Below, piece after piece: positions 16,972-26,009 of a DNA stretch of 64,000 bases (the first letter of the stretch is position 1; every line of letters starts with the position of its first letter). This stretch comes from Afipia sp. Lineage in GTDB: Bacteria > Pseudomonadota > Alphaproteobacteria > Rhizobiales > Xanthobacteraceae. Made by a program: the position numbers and the translations under genes. The stretch spans positions 496,001 through 560,000 of the forward strand of contig JANINQ010000021.1 in the NCBI GenBank assembly GCA_024508675.1, written 5' to 3'. The notes below the pieces were generated by a model. The model worked only from the letters and a program-made list of their open reading frames with translations, was not told the DNA's origin and made no database searches.

Positions 16972-17955
16972 TCACTCCGGCCTTGACGTCTCGATGATCG
17001 CCGCTGCGCCCTGCGCCAGCAGATCGAACGCCACCGCGCGGCCAAGCTCGCGCGGCTTGTCGGCAGGTCCGCTGCGCGAGGCTTCCAGCAAGCGATCGCC
17101 TTCAAGATCGAGTACCGACGCAGTCAGCGTCATCTCGCGTCCATTAATGGTCGAATATCCTGCGATCGGTGAATTGCAATGGCCGTTCAGCACCCAGAGC
17201 ACCTCGCGCTCGGCATCGGCGCACAGATGGGCGGCGGGATCATCGATCAGCCCGAGATATTGACGGGTTGTCCAGTCGTTCGCCGCGCACTCCACCGCAA
17301 CGATGCCCTGCCCCGCTGCGGGCAACATCTCCAGTGCAGCAAACTCATGCGCAATGCGTCCTGCAAGCCCGACGCGCTCGAGCCCTGACCGTGCCATGAT
17401 CAGCGCATCGGCCGGACCTACCTCGCCGCCATCCGCCAGCTTTTGCATCTCGCCATTATCGAGCTTGCGGACGCGCGTATCGGCCGCGCCGCGGAAGTGG
17501 ATCACCTCGATCTCAGGAAACAGCCGCCGCACATAGGCCGCACGGCGCACCGCGTTGGTGCCGATCTTGAAGCCCTTGCCCCTGGTGCGCTTCAAATCCT
17601 CGAAGGTCACGCCAGCGCGCAGCACCAGCGCATCGGTCGGCGGATCGCGCGACAGCGTCGCGCCGATCACAAGGCCCGGCGTGTCTTCGTTGCCCGGCAT
17701 GTCTTTCAGCGAATGCATCGCCGCATGAAGCTTCCCGGCAATCACCGCTTCGCGAATCTCGGCAACGAATGCGCCGCCCTTGCCGCCATGCGGCAACAGC
17801 AGACCGGTCTGGTCGGTGTCGCCGCGGGTTTCGAATTTGACGATCTCCACCTTCAGATCGGACGCAGCGGCCTCCAACCGGCGTGCGATTTCCTCGGTTT
17901 GCGCAAGCGCCATCTTGCTTTTGCGCGTTCCGATACGCAGGGAAATTGCGGCCAC
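16972..17955 (-). CDS. hemC: Hydroxymethylbilane synthase (porphobilinogen deaminase), divergent active-site loop
   Basis: 327-residue enzyme joining four porphobilinogens into hydroxymethylbilane. The substrate-site motifs are clear: IGTRKSKMALAQT (8-20), FETRGDTDQ (41-49) and MHSLKDMPG (80-88), with the catalytic Asp in SLKD. The dipyrromethane cofactor cysteine is C250, but its surroundings read NGHCNSPIAG. The usual form is GG-C-x-[IVT]-P-[ILV]-G/A, so two family-constant positions differ. The start is GTG at 17955 with GGAG before it. Either it is the main enzyme of this clade or a divergent paralogue; I cannot see the rest of the genome. Confidence 0.9.
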   Translation of the reverse strand: MAAISLRIGTRKSKMALAQTEEIARRLEAAASDLKVEIVKFETRGDTDQTGLLLPHGGKGGAFVAEIREAVIAGKLHAAMHSLKDMPGNEDTPGLVIGATLSRDPPTDALVLRAGVTFEDLKRTRGKGFKIGTNAVRRAAYVRRLFPEIEVIHFRGAADTRVRKLDNGEMQKLADGGEVGPADALIMARSGLERVGLAGRIAHEFAALEMLPAAGQGIVAVECAANDWTTRQYLGLIDDPAAHLCADAEREVLWVLNGHCNSPIAGYSTINGREMTLTASVLDLEGDRLLEASRSGPADKPRELGRAVAFDLLAQGAAAIIETSRPE

Positions 17956-17983
17956 GTCTGCTCCGTCTTGAGGTCAATTATTC

Positions 17984-18030
17984 GAACATGATCCGGAAAA
18001 GCGGAAACAATTTCCAGGCGGTTCATGATC
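17984..18030. repeat. Degenerate copy of a CATGATCCGGAAAAG-type repeat
   Basis: The gap downstream of the hemC start contains CATGATCCGGAAAAGCGGAA and a second CATGATC at 18024-18030. From memory this resembles a short dispersed repeat common in related genomes. Only one copy is present in this window, so the call is weak. Confidence 0.3.
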
Positions 18031-18093
18031 ACATACAGGATGACGCACAATACGGCGAGCCGTCCCTCCAATGCAAACGCTCCGGAACCAAAA

Positions 18094-19599
18094 ATGGCCG
18101 GCGGCAATGGTTTTGAAGGCTGGACGGCCGGACCATCATCCGCTCTTGATACAGGCATGATCGCACAAGGCCAGTCATTTGCCGGCGGAAGCTCCCGTCC
18201 GCGCATCATCATTATAGGCGGCGGATTCTCCGGTGCCGCGCTGGCATGGCATCTCCATCGCACCGCGCCTCATCGTCATAAGATTCTGATCGTCGAACCC
18301 CGCGACGAGATCGGCCGCGGCCTCGCCTACGACAACGACGATCCGGCACACCGGATCAATGTCCCTGCGTTGAAAATGAACCTCGACTTCGACGAGGAAG
18401 GCCACTTCGATCGATGGCTGATTGCGACGGGCTATCCTGCACGCGACCCGGCATCGGTCATTGCCGGGGTTCACCTATTTCCCACGCGCAAGGCCTTTGG
18501 CGATTACGTCAACGCTCATGTCCGCGAGCTTGGCGATGCAATGACGCACAAGAAAGCGAAAGCGAGCGCGGTTATCCCGGATCAGGGCGGCTATCGCGTG
18601 GTCTGCGACGATGGCGGCGACATTCAGGCCGACACCGTTGTGCTGGCGGTGTGCCACACTCCGCCGGATGTGCCGGCATCGCTCACGCAACTGCGGACCC
18701 ATCCGGACTTCATCATCAATCCATGGCAATCGGGCGCGTTGGGCGACATCGCACCCGATGCTCGCGTATTGATCGTCGGCACCGGCCTGACCATGGCTGA
18801 CATCGTCGCCTCTCTCGATCGTCAGGGACATCGCGGACACATCACTGCGATCTCACGGCGCGGCTTGCGTTCGCAAACTCACGCCACGCAGTTCAGCGAA
18901 AACATCGGCGACTTCGCGAGCAACCCTTCACGCACCACACTCTCGCTGTTGCGTCATGTCCGGCGCACCATCGCAGAAGCTGCGCGCGAGGGGAAATCAT
19001 GGCATCCGGTGCTCGATCAGGTGCGCCTGCAAGGCTTTGACATCTGGCGTGCGCTGCCGCTCCACGAACGCGCCAGACTGATCCGCCATCTGCGGCCATT
19101 CTGGGACACCTACCGCTTTCGTATCGCGCCGCAGGTTGATGACGTGATCGTACGCCGGATCGCCAGGGGCACGTTGACGATACAGGCCGCATCGCTCCGC
19201 GCATCCGCATCGAAGGGCACAGCGCTGTCTGTCGATCTGCGTGCGCGGCGCAGCGCAACGTGGAAGTCGGCATCGTTCGATGCCATCATTCTCGCCACCG
19301 GTCCTGCGCATGGGACGGTGTTCAGCAGCAATCCATTGCTGGGACAGTTGGGCAGCGACGGCCTCGCCCGGCCCGATCCGCTGGGTCTCGGCATCGACGT
19401 CGATGTGCAGGGCCGCGCCATCGGCCGCGATGGACGAGCCTCCGAAAAACTCTTCGTGGCTGGCCCTCTGGCGCGCGGAACATTCGGTGAGCTGATGGGT
19501 GCGCCGGATCTGGCGCGCCACGCCCGCAATATCGCGGAATCCATTGCCCGCATGGATGTCCGCGCATCCCGGTTGCCTCCGCCTCCCGTCCAAGCTTAA
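18094..19599 (+). CDS. FAD/NAD(P)-binding protein (NAD_binding_9-like)
   Basis: Flavoprotein of about 501 residues from the ATG at 18094; the frame is open from 18025 and a third ATG lies at 18157. The first 20-40 residues are low in structure and precede the Rossmann motif RIIIIGGGFSGAALAWHL. LIVEPRDEIGRGLAYD supplies the acidic strand end and a GRGLAY segment typical of the HI0933/NAD_binding_9 group, and a second nucleotide site appears as VLIVGTGLTMADIVASL. The family is linked in places to ornithine/lysine hydroxylase-like or redox-partner roles, but no function is certain. The C-terminus ends in a proline-rich tail. Confidence 0.8.
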   Translation: MAGGNGFEGWTAGPSSALDTGMIAQGQSFAGGSSRPRIIIIGGGFSGAALAWHLHRTAPHRHKILIVEPRDEIGRGLAYDNDDPAHRINVPALKMNLDFDEEGHFDRWLIATGYPARDPASVIAGVHLFPTRKAFGDYVNAHVRELGDAMTHKKAKASAVIPDQGGYRVVCDDGGDIQADTVVLAVCHTPPDVPASLTQLRTHPDFIINPWQSGALGDIAPDARVLIVGTGLTMADIVASLDRQGHRGHITAISRRGLRSQTHATQFSENIGDFASNPSRTTLSLLRHVRRTIAEAAREGKSWHPVLDQVRLQGFDIWRALPLHERARLIRHLRPFWDTYRFRIAPQVDDVIVRRIARGTLTIQAASLRASASKGTALSVDLRARRSATWKSASFDAIILATGPAHGTVFSSNPLLGQLGSDGLARPDPLGLGIDVDVQGRAIGRDGRASEKLFVAGPLARGTFGELMGAPDLARHARNIAESIARMDVRASRLPPPPVQA

Positions 19600-19664
19600 A
19601 ACGAGACTTCAGCTTTCCCGCGTGCCGGCCTGCAGCAGCGCATGGGACCCCGCCGGAGATTCTC

Positions 19665-20486
19665 ATGACCAATGCCCGCGAGCGCATCAGCTTCATTGCG
19701 CCCCTGTTTGTTCCGGCCACCCGTCCGGACCGCTATTTCAAGGCAGCCTCCTCCGGCGCCGACGGCATCATCATCGATCTCGAAGACGCAGTAGCAGTGA
19801 ATGAAAAGGATGCGGCGCGCGAGACGCTCAGGACTGCCTCCCTGCCGCCCAATTCCATTGTCCGGGTCAACGCGTTCGGCACGCGCTGGCACGAAGCTGA
19901 CGTGGTGGCGATGAAGGATCTCGACATTGCGGGGATCATGCTGCCCAAGGCGGAAACCGCGGGACATCTTGAAAGTGTGCGGGCCGTGCTGGGCAATCTG
20001 CCGGTGATTTCACTGATCGAGTCGGCCCACGGCGTCGCTGGCGTCCGCGAGGTTGCCGCGCATTCCGACAGGCTGGCATTCGGCTATATCGACTTCAGCG
20101 CCGATCTCGGCTGCAGCATGGAGCGTGATGCGCTGCTGATGGCGCGCGCCGAGATCGTACTGGCGTCACGGCTGGCGCAACTGCCTGCGCCACTTGAAGG
20201 CGTCACCCCATCCTTCGACGATGCTGCGCTAGTGGAAGACGACGCACGTTATGCGGCGGCGATGGGATTCGGCGGCAAGCTCTGCATTCATCCGAAACAA
20301 ATTCCGCCAACGCTCTCCGGTTTTCGGCCATCGCAGAAAGAGATTGAGTGGGCGACGAAGATCGCGAACTCCGGCGATGGCGCGGTGTCGGTGGATGGCA
20401 TGATGGTCGATGCCCCGGTGCGCCTGCGCGCGCAACGCATCCTCGCAGCGGCAAAGGCCTGCGATGCGGCGGGAGCTACGCGCTAG
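19665..20486 (+). CDS. CitE-like CoA-ester lyase, HpcH/HpaI aldolase family
   Basis: 273-residue TIM-barrel lyase that cleaves or forms a 3-hydroxyacyl-CoA or a related hydroxyacid, such as citramalyl-CoA, malyl-CoA or citryl substrates. The family features are APLFVPATRPDRYFKAA (about 9-25), IIIDLEDAV with the metal-binding acids (about 33-41), RVNAFGT (about 67-73), PKAE (about 92-95) and GFGGKLCIHPKQI (about 203-215). It has no CitD or CitF partner, so it is a free-standing enzyme rather than part of citrate lyase. It converges on the TetR gene with an 11-base overlap at the ends. Confidence 0.87.
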   Translation: MTNARERISFIAPLFVPATRPDRYFKAASSGADGIIIDLEDAVAVNEKDAARETLRTASLPPNSIVRVNAFGTRWHEADVVAMKDLDIAGIMLPKAETAGHLESVRAVLGNLPVISLIESAHGVAGVREVAAHSDRLAFGYIDFSADLGCSMERDALLMARAEIVLASRLAQLPAPLEGVTPSFDDAALVEDDARYAAAMGFGGKLCIHPKQIPPTLSGFRPSQKEIEWATKIANSGDGAVSVDGMMVDAPVRLRAQRILAAAKACDAAGATR

Positions 20487-21075
20487 CCACCGGCGGCCAA
20501 GTCATCAAGACCATCTCAGCAGTCTTTTTCAGTTCATCGCGGGTGGCTCCGCCCACCGCCTGCACCGCCAGCCCCTGTGAGATCGTCGCGATGTAACGCG
20601 CCAGCGCCGTGGGATCAGCCGCTTCCGGCAAATCGCCTTCGGATTTCGCACGTTCGAATCGCGCCCGCAGATCGCTCTCGAACTGGCTGCGGCGCACACG
20701 CAGCTCCTGCTTGATGGATTCAGCCGCCTCACCGCAGGTCAACGCGCCGTTGATCGACAGACATCCCGCAGGACATTCGGGATCTGTCACTGCCTCCACT
20801 TCGCTATAGAGCAGGTTTTCGACAACGGCGCGGGCCGTCGGCAGCAACAACGCGCGCTTGGTGTAACCCGCCGGACCATCGACATAAGAGTCGAGCGCCT
20901 TGCGGAAAAGTTCTTCCTTGTTGCCGAACGCGGCATAGAGCGACGGCTTGGTGATGCCCATCGCCTCGGTGAGGTCCGCCATGGACGCGCCCTCGTAACC
21001 CTTCTCCCAGAAAACGTGCAGTGCGTTTTCCAGAGCCTGGTCGAGATCGAATTCCCGGGGTCGTCCGATAGCCAC
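20476..21075 (-). CDS. TetR/AcrR-family transcriptional regulator
   Basis: 199-residue repressor divergent from the RND pump genes and most likely controlling them. I choose the GTG at 21075 (product MAIGRPREFDLDQAL) rather than the longer frame from 21144, because TetR proteins begin just before the GRPREF stretch. The helix-turn-helix is SMADLTEAMGITKPSLYAAFGNKEELF. The C-terminal domain has a Cys pair region DPECPAGC and the ligand is unknown. ACCTTTC is repeated directly at 21083-21089 and 21099-21105, immediately ahead of the start, and could be an operator. Confidence 0.88.
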   Translation of the reverse strand: MAIGRPREFDLDQALENALHVFWEKGYEGASMADLTEAMGITKPSLYAAFGNKEELFRKALDSYVDGPAGYTKRALLLPTARAVVENLLYSEVEAVTDPECPAGCLSINGALTCGEAAESIKQELRVRRSQFESDLRARFERAKSEGDLPEAADPTALARYIATISQGLAVQAVGGATRDELKKTAEMVLMTWPPVASA

Positions 21076-21299
21076 AGTCAGAACCTTTCTGATTTTGTAC
21101 CTTTCGTTAGATATGTCCCTTGACGGCGAAAGTCCAAGTCCCATCTATACCGAGCGTTATAGTTGCGGCGCAGCAATAAAATACTGCGACGCATGGTTCG
21201 CCGAGAATTTTATTCTCAGCATCCCGGCAGAACTTCTGCAACGCGTTGAAATAACTGTGTTTTGCGCAACGCGCGAACGCATCGAAAAAGGGGCACGCA

Positions 21300-22481
21300 A
21301 TGAAAAGTCTCTCGAAAAGAACGGGTTTGATCGGAGCCGGCGTCGGTTTGGCGATCTTGGCCACGGCAGGCGCTTTTGTCTTTTCCACATCCAATGACCG
21401 GGCGAAGGCCGATTCCGCCGCGGCTGCGACACCGCCGGCGACGCCGGTATCCGTCGCCAGCGTCGCTGAACGCGAAACCGCGCTCTGGGATGAATTCTCC
21501 GGCCGTCTCGAAGCTGTCGAACAGGTGGAAGTCCGTTCGCGTGTCGCAGGCGCCATCCAGGAAATCCGCTTCCGCGAAGGCGCACTGGTGCAGAAAGACG
21601 ACGTTCTGGTCGTGATCGACCCGGCGCTCTACGCCGCTGAAGTCGCCCGCGCCGATGCGCAGGTCGCTGCTGCGCAGGCCCGTCTCGTCTTCACCAAGAG
21701 CGATTACGAACGCGGCCAGCAACTGACCGGCTCCAACACCATCTCCCAGCGCGATCAGGACAACCGCATCAATGCCTATCGTGAGGCCGAAGCGAACCTG
21801 AAGGCTGCGCAGGCCACCCTCAAGACCGCGCAGCTCAATCTCGGCTACACCGAAGTCCGCGCGCCGGTGACCGGCCGCGTTGGCAAGCGCGAGATCACTG
21901 TCGGCAACCTGATCGCCGCAGGTCCCGGCTCGCCGCTGCTCACCACCATCGTTTCTACATCGCCGATCTATGCCAGCTTCAATGCCGACGAACAGGTCGT
22001 GCTGCGCGCGCTGAATGCACTCGGTGATGATGCCTCAGCATCGAAGACGGGCCGCATTCCCGTCAAGATGGGCACCGCGACCAGCAACGGGCTGCCGTTC
22101 GAAGGCCACATGCAGCTGATCGACAATCAGGTCGACGCGCGCAGCGGCACGGTTCGGGTTCGCGCCATCTTCGACAACAAGGACGGCCGCCTGATCCCCG
22201 GACAGTTTGTCCGCCTGCAGATGGGCCAGCCCAAGACCGAACGCGCCATGATGATCAACGAGCGTGCCGTCGGCACCGACCAGAACAAAAAGTACGTCAT
22301 GGTCGTGAACAAGGAGAACAAGGCCGAATACCGCGAAGTCTCCCTTGGCGTCGCCGTTGACGGCCTGCGCGTCGTCACATCCGGCCTGAAACCCGGCGAA
22401 CAGATTGTCATCAAGGGACTGCAGCGCATCCGTCCCGGCGCGCCCGTTGCGCCGGAAGTCATCGCGATGGAAGCCAACTGA
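21300..22481 (+). CDS. RND efflux pump, periplasmic adaptor (MexE/AcrA-like)
   Basis: 393-residue membrane-fusion protein linking an inner-membrane RND pump to an outer-membrane channel. A membrane-anchoring or signal segment spans residues 8-30 (no lipobox cysteine seen). A lipoyl half-motif VRSRVAGAIQEIRFREGALVQKDDVLVVID follows, then the helical hairpin (about 95-170), the second lipoyl half TEVRAPVTGRVGKREITVGNLI and the beta-barrel/MP domains. This is the standard HlyD_D23 order. The gene is divergent from the TetR regulator and is followed, after a repeat, by its permease. No outer-membrane factor gene is present here. Confidence 0.93.
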   Translation: MKSLSKRTGLIGAGVGLAILATAGAFVFSTSNDRAKADSAAAATPPATPVSVASVAERETALWDEFSGRLEAVEQVEVRSRVAGAIQEIRFREGALVQKDDVLVVIDPALYAAEVARADAQVAAAQARLVFTKSDYERGQQLTGSNTISQRDQDNRINAYREAEANLKAAQATLKTAQLNLGYTEVRAPVTGRVGKREITVGNLIAAGPGSPLLTTIVSTSPIYASFNADEQVVLRALNALGDDASASKTGRIPVKMGTATSNGLPFEGHMQLIDNQVDARSGTVRVRAIFDNKDGRLIPGQFVRLQMGQPKTERAMMINERAVGTDQNKKYVMVVNKENKAEYREVSLGVAVDGLRVVTSGLKPGEQIVIKGLQRIRPGAPVAPEVIAMEAN

Positions 22482-22484
22482 ACA

Positions 22485-22566
22485 CGTCATTGCGAGCGGA
22501 GCGAAGCAATCCATTGCCGACAACGCCAAGATGGATTGCTTCGTCGCTACGCTCCTCGCAATGACG
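22485..22566. repeat. Dispersed inverted repeat, family B, copy 1 (inside the RND operon)
   Basis: Left arm CGTCATTGCGAGCGGAGCGA (22485 on) and right arm 22532-22566 ending CTCCTCGCAATGACG form a long imperfect stem. It begins four bases after the adaptor stop and fills most of the gap before the permease, so it lies within a probable single transcript. Confidence 0.85.
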
Positions 22567-22621
22567 CGCTAAAGCCGTCGATCCGGCAAAACGGATACGA
22601 CAAGACCAAAGAGATAACGTC

Positions 22622-25600
22622 ATGAATATCTCGCGATTTTTTATCGACCGCCCGATTTTCGCCGGTGTGCTGTCCGCGCTGATCCTGCTCGCTGGCCTGC
22701 TCTCCCTCCCCGCGTTGCCGATCTCCGAATATCCGGAAGTCGCGCCGCCCATCGTCACCGTGCGCGCGCTCTATCCCGGCGCAAACCCAAAGGTCATCAT
22801 CGAGTCTGTCGCCACGCCGCTTGAAGAGCAAATCAACGGCGTTGAGAACATGCTCTACATGAACAGCCAGGCGACGACCGACGGCGTTCTGACTCTCAAC
22901 GTCACCTTCCGCCTCGGCACCAATCCCGACCTCGCGCAGCAGATGGTTCAGAACCGCGTCTCACAGGCGGAATCGCGCCTGCCTGCGGTGACGCGCCAGC
23001 TCGGCATCACGACGGTGAAGAGTTCACCTAACATCACGCTGGTGGTGCATCTGCTGTCGCCGAACGACCGCTATGACACAACTTATCTGCGCAATTTTGG
23101 CGTGCTGAACGTGAAGGATCGCCTCGCCCGCATCCGCGGTGTCGGACAGGTGCAGATCTGGGGTGCGGGCGACTACGCCATGCGCGTGTGGCTCGATCCG
23201 CAGAAGGTCGCGGAGCTTGGCCTGTCGCCCGGCGACATCACCCGCGAAATTCAGGCGCAGAATGTCGAGGCCGCGGCGGGCACCGTGGGCGGTGCGCCAA
23301 ATTCGGCAGACATCACCCTGCAAATGCCGCTCAACGCGCAGGGCCGACTGAGGGACGAGCAGGAATTCGGCGATATCGTCATCAAGACCGGCCAGAACGG
23401 CGAAATCAGCCGCCTGCGTGACGTCGCCCGCATCGAGCTTGGCGCATCCGAATATGCGTTGCGTTCGCAGATCGATAACAAGTCCGCCGTCGGCATCGGC
23501 ATCTTCCAGTCGCCCGGCGCCAACGCGCTCGCCATCGCCGACGAAGTCCACGCGGCCATGAAGCAAATCAAGGCGAACATGCCGGAAGGCGTCGATTACC
23601 GGATCGCCTACGATCCGACGCGGTTCATCCGCGCTTCCATCGAAGCGGTGATCCATACCCTGCTGGAAGCCATCGCGCTGGTGGTGCTGGTGGTCATCCT
23701 GTTCCTGCAGACATGGCGTGCGTCGATCATTCCGCTGATCTCGGTGCCGGTTTCAATCATCGGCACCTTCGCGGTGCTGCTGCTGTTCGGCTATTCCATC
23801 AACGCGCTGAGTCTGTTCGGGCTGGTGCTCGCCATCGGCATCGTGGTCGACGACGCCATCGTCGTGGTGGAGAACGTCGAGCGCAACATTGAGGAAGGCC
23901 TCTCGCCGCGGGACGCGACCTATCGCGCCATGAACGAAGTGTCCGGACCGATCATCGCCATCGCGCTGGTGCTGGTCGCGGTGTTCGTTCCGCTCGGCTT
24001 CATCAGTGGCCTGACTGGTCAGTTCTACAAGCAGTTCGCCATGACCATCGCGATCTCGACGGTGATCTCCGCGATCAACTCGCTGACTCTGTCGCCTGCC
24101 CTCGCAGCCCTTTTGCTGAGAGGACACGACCAGCCGAAGGATGCGCTCAGCCGCGGCATGGACAAGGTGCTCGGCGGCTTCTTCCGCCGGTTCAACAATG
24201 TCTTCCAGAAAGCCTCGGATTCCTACAGTGGCGGCGTGAAACGGGTGATCTCGCGCAAGGCCGCCATCATGGGCGTCTATCTGGTGCTCATCGGCGTCAC
24301 CGCCGTCCTGTTCAGGGTCGTCCCCGGCGGCTTCGTGCCGCTGCAGGATAAGCAGTATCTGATCGGCTTCGCCCAGCTGCAGGAAGGCGCGACCCTCGAC
24401 CGTACCGAAGAAGTGATGCGGCAGATGTCGGCCATCGCCATGCAGCAGCCGGGCGTTGAAAGCGCCGTGGCGTTTCCCGGCCTGTCGATCAATGGCTTCA
24501 CCAATTCCTCGAGCGCCGGCATCGTGTTCTCGACGCTGAAGCCCTTCGGCGAGCGCAAGGACCCTTCGCTTAGCGCCAATGCCATCGCTGCAGAGCTGAA
24601 CAAGAAATACACGGTGATCCAGGACGCCTTCGTGGCCATGCTGCCGCCGCCACCGGTCGACGGCCTCGGCACCACCGGCGGTTTCAAGCTACAGCTCGAA
24701 GATCAGGCGGGCCTCGGCTATGAGGCGCTGGACGAAGCCAAGAAGGCGTTCCTTGCCAAGGCGATGCAGGCGCCGGAAATCGCTGGGTTATTCTCAAGCT
24801 ACAAGGTAGACGTCCCGCAGCTTTATGCGGACATCGACCGCACCCGCGCGCGCCAGCTCAACGTGCCGATTACCAGCATCTTCGAGACGCTGCAGGTCTA
24901 TCTCGGCTCGTACTACGTGAATGACTTCAACAAGTTTGGCCGCGTGTATTCGGTGCGCGTGCAGGCCGACGGCAAATTTCGCGCACGGCCAGAAGATGTC
25001 GGCCAGCTGAAAGTCCGGTCGACCACCGGCGAGATGATTCCGCTCTCGGTGCTGCTGAAGCTGCAATCCACTGCCGGACCAGAAAGCGCGATGCGCTATA
25101 ACGGTTTCCTCGCGGCGGACATCAACGGCAACAACGCACCGGGTTATTCCACCGGCCAGGCGCAGGCCGCGGTCGCACGCATCGCGGGCGAGACGCTGCC
25201 CAAGGGCATCGGCTTCGAATGGACCGACCTAACCTATCAGGAGATCATCGCGGGTAACACCTCGCTCTATGTCTTCCCGATCGTGATGCTGCTGGTGTTC
25301 CTGGTGCTGGCGGCACAGTACGAAAGCCTGATGCTACCGCTGGCGATCATCATGATCGTGCCGATGTCACTGCTGGCCGCAATGTTTGGTGTCTGGATCA
25401 CCGGCAACGACAACAACATCTTCACCCAGATCGGCCTGTTCGTTCTGGTGGGATTGTCGGCGAAGAACGCGATTCTGATCGTGGAGTTCGCGCGCGAACT
25501 GGAGTTTGCCGGACGCACACCGATCGCGGCTGCCATCGAAGCCAGCCGCCTGCGTCTCCGGCCGATCCTGATGACGTCGATTGCCTTCATCATGGGTGTG

Positions 25601-25834
25601 GTGCCGCTGGTCACCTCGGTCGGTGCCGGTGCGGAGATGCGTCATGCCATGGGCATCGCGGTCTTCTCCGGCATGATCGGCGTCACCGCGTTCGGTATCT
25701 TCTTCACACCGGTGTTCTACGTGCTGCTGCGTGCCGTCACCGGCAACAAGCCGCTGGCCCAGCATGGCGAAAGCTCGATCCAGCCTGTTGCCGTGGCCCA
25801 CACACCGCACGCGCTGAAGGACGCCGCCGAATAA
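22622..25834 (+). CDS. RND multidrug efflux permease, HAE1 family (MexF/OqxB-like)
   Basis: 1070-residue proton-driven inner-membrane pump. Start NISRFFIDRPIFAGVLSALI is the standard first membrane helix. The large periplasmic loops are followed by the proton-relay pair D410-D411 in GLVLAIGIVVDDAIVVVENVER, matching AcrB D407/D408. The C-terminal half repeats the fold with GLSAKNAILIVEFA, carrying the relay lysine region. The length equals typical MexF. It pairs with the adaptor gene 141 bases upstream. Substrates are probably hydrophobic drugs or plant phenolics by family, but this is not shown by sequence. A stack of hairpins and a strong terminator follow. Confidence 0.95.
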   Translation: MNISRFFIDRPIFAGVLSALILLAGLLSLPALPISEYPEVAPPIVTVRALYPGANPKVIIESVATPLEEQINGVENMLYMNSQATTDGVLTLNVTFRLGTNPDLAQQMVQNRVSQAESRLPAVTRQLGITTVKSSPNITLVVHLLSPNDRYDTTYLRNFGVLNVKDRLARIRGVGQVQIWGAGDYAMRVWLDPQKVAELGLSPGDITREIQAQNVEAAAGTVGGAPNSADITLQMPLNAQGRLRDEQEFGDIVIKTGQNGEISRLRDVARIELGASEYALRSQIDNKSAVGIGIFQSPGANALAIADEVHAAMKQIKANMPEGVDYRIAYDPTRFIRASIEAVIHTLLEAIALVVLVVILFLQTWRASIIPLISVPVSIIGTFAVLLLFGYSINALSLFGLVLAIGIVVDDAIVVVENVERNIEEGLSPRDATYRAMNEVSGPIIAIALVLVAVFVPLGFISGLTGQFYKQFAMTIAISTVISAINSLTLSPALAALLLRGHDQPKDALSRGMDKVLGGFFRRFNNVFQKASDSYSGGVKRVISRKAAIMGVYLVLIGVTAVLFRVVPGGFVPLQDKQYLIGFAQLQEGATLDRTEEVMRQMSAIAMQQPGVESAVAFPGLSINGFTNSSSAGIVFSTLKPFGERKDPSLSANAIAAELNKKYTVIQDAFVAMLPPPPVDGLGTTGGFKLQLEDQAGLGYEALDEAKKAFLAKAMQAPEIAGLFSSYKVDVPQLYADIDRTRARQLNVPITSIFETLQVYLGSYYVNDFNKFGRVYSVRVQADGKFRARPEDVGQLKVRSTTGEMIPLSVLLKLQSTAGPESAMRYNGFLAADINGNNAPGYSTGQAQAAVARIAGETLPKGIGFEWTDLTYQEIIAGNTSLYVFPIVMLLVFLVLAAQYESLMLPLAIIMIVPMSLLAAMFGVWITGNDNNIFTQIGLFVLVGLSAKNAILIVEFARELEFAGRTPIAAAIEASRLRLRPILMTSIAFIMGVVPLVTSVGAGAEMRHAMGIAVFSGMIGVTAFGIFFTPVFYVLLRAVTGNKPLAQHGESSIQPVAVAHTPHALKDAAE

Positions 25835-25850
25835 CCCGCTCCTTGCGGGT
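25834..25850 (+). terminator. Hairpin at the stop codon of the RND permease
   Basis: ACCCGC (25834-25839), loop TCCTT, GCGGGT (25845-25850), starting at the last base of the stop codon. It is the first of several stems in this gap. Confidence 0.4.
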
Positions 25851-25859
25851 CACGAGAAG

Positions 25860-25948
25860 GCGCATCGTTGCATTGCCCGTGACGGCGATGCGCCCGCGAC
25901 GAAGCAATCCGGTCCTTGCCCCTCCAAAGGCCGGATTGCTTCCGTCGC
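25860..25948. repeat. Nested inverted repeats including a family B remnant
   Basis: GCGCATCG (25860-25867) pairs with CGATGCGC (25886-25893). Next to it GCGACGAAGCAATCCGG (25896-25912) pairs with CCGGATTGCTTCCGTCGC (25931-25948), the GAAGCAATCC core of family B. It is located between the convergent RND permease and hutX. Confidence 0.7.
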
Positions 25949-25961
25949 AACCCTCCAAAAG

Positions 25962-25989
25962 AAAATGGCCGGGATGACCCGGCCATTTT
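25962..25989. terminator. Strong bidirectional rho-independent terminator
   Basis: AAAATGGCCGGG, loop ATGA, CCCGGCCATTTT: a perfect 12-base-pair stem with A and T tracts on both sides, so it can stop transcription in either direction. It serves the RND permease (+) and hutX (-). Confidence 0.9.
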
Positions 25990-26009
25990 GATTCAGGCTG
26001 TGAGGAACG

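Noticed and set aside
19665-20486. HMG-CoA lyase (would complete mevalonate breakdown)
   Set aside because: Sequence is HpcH/HpaI (CitE) type, not the HMGL family; it is also 22 kb from the reductase.
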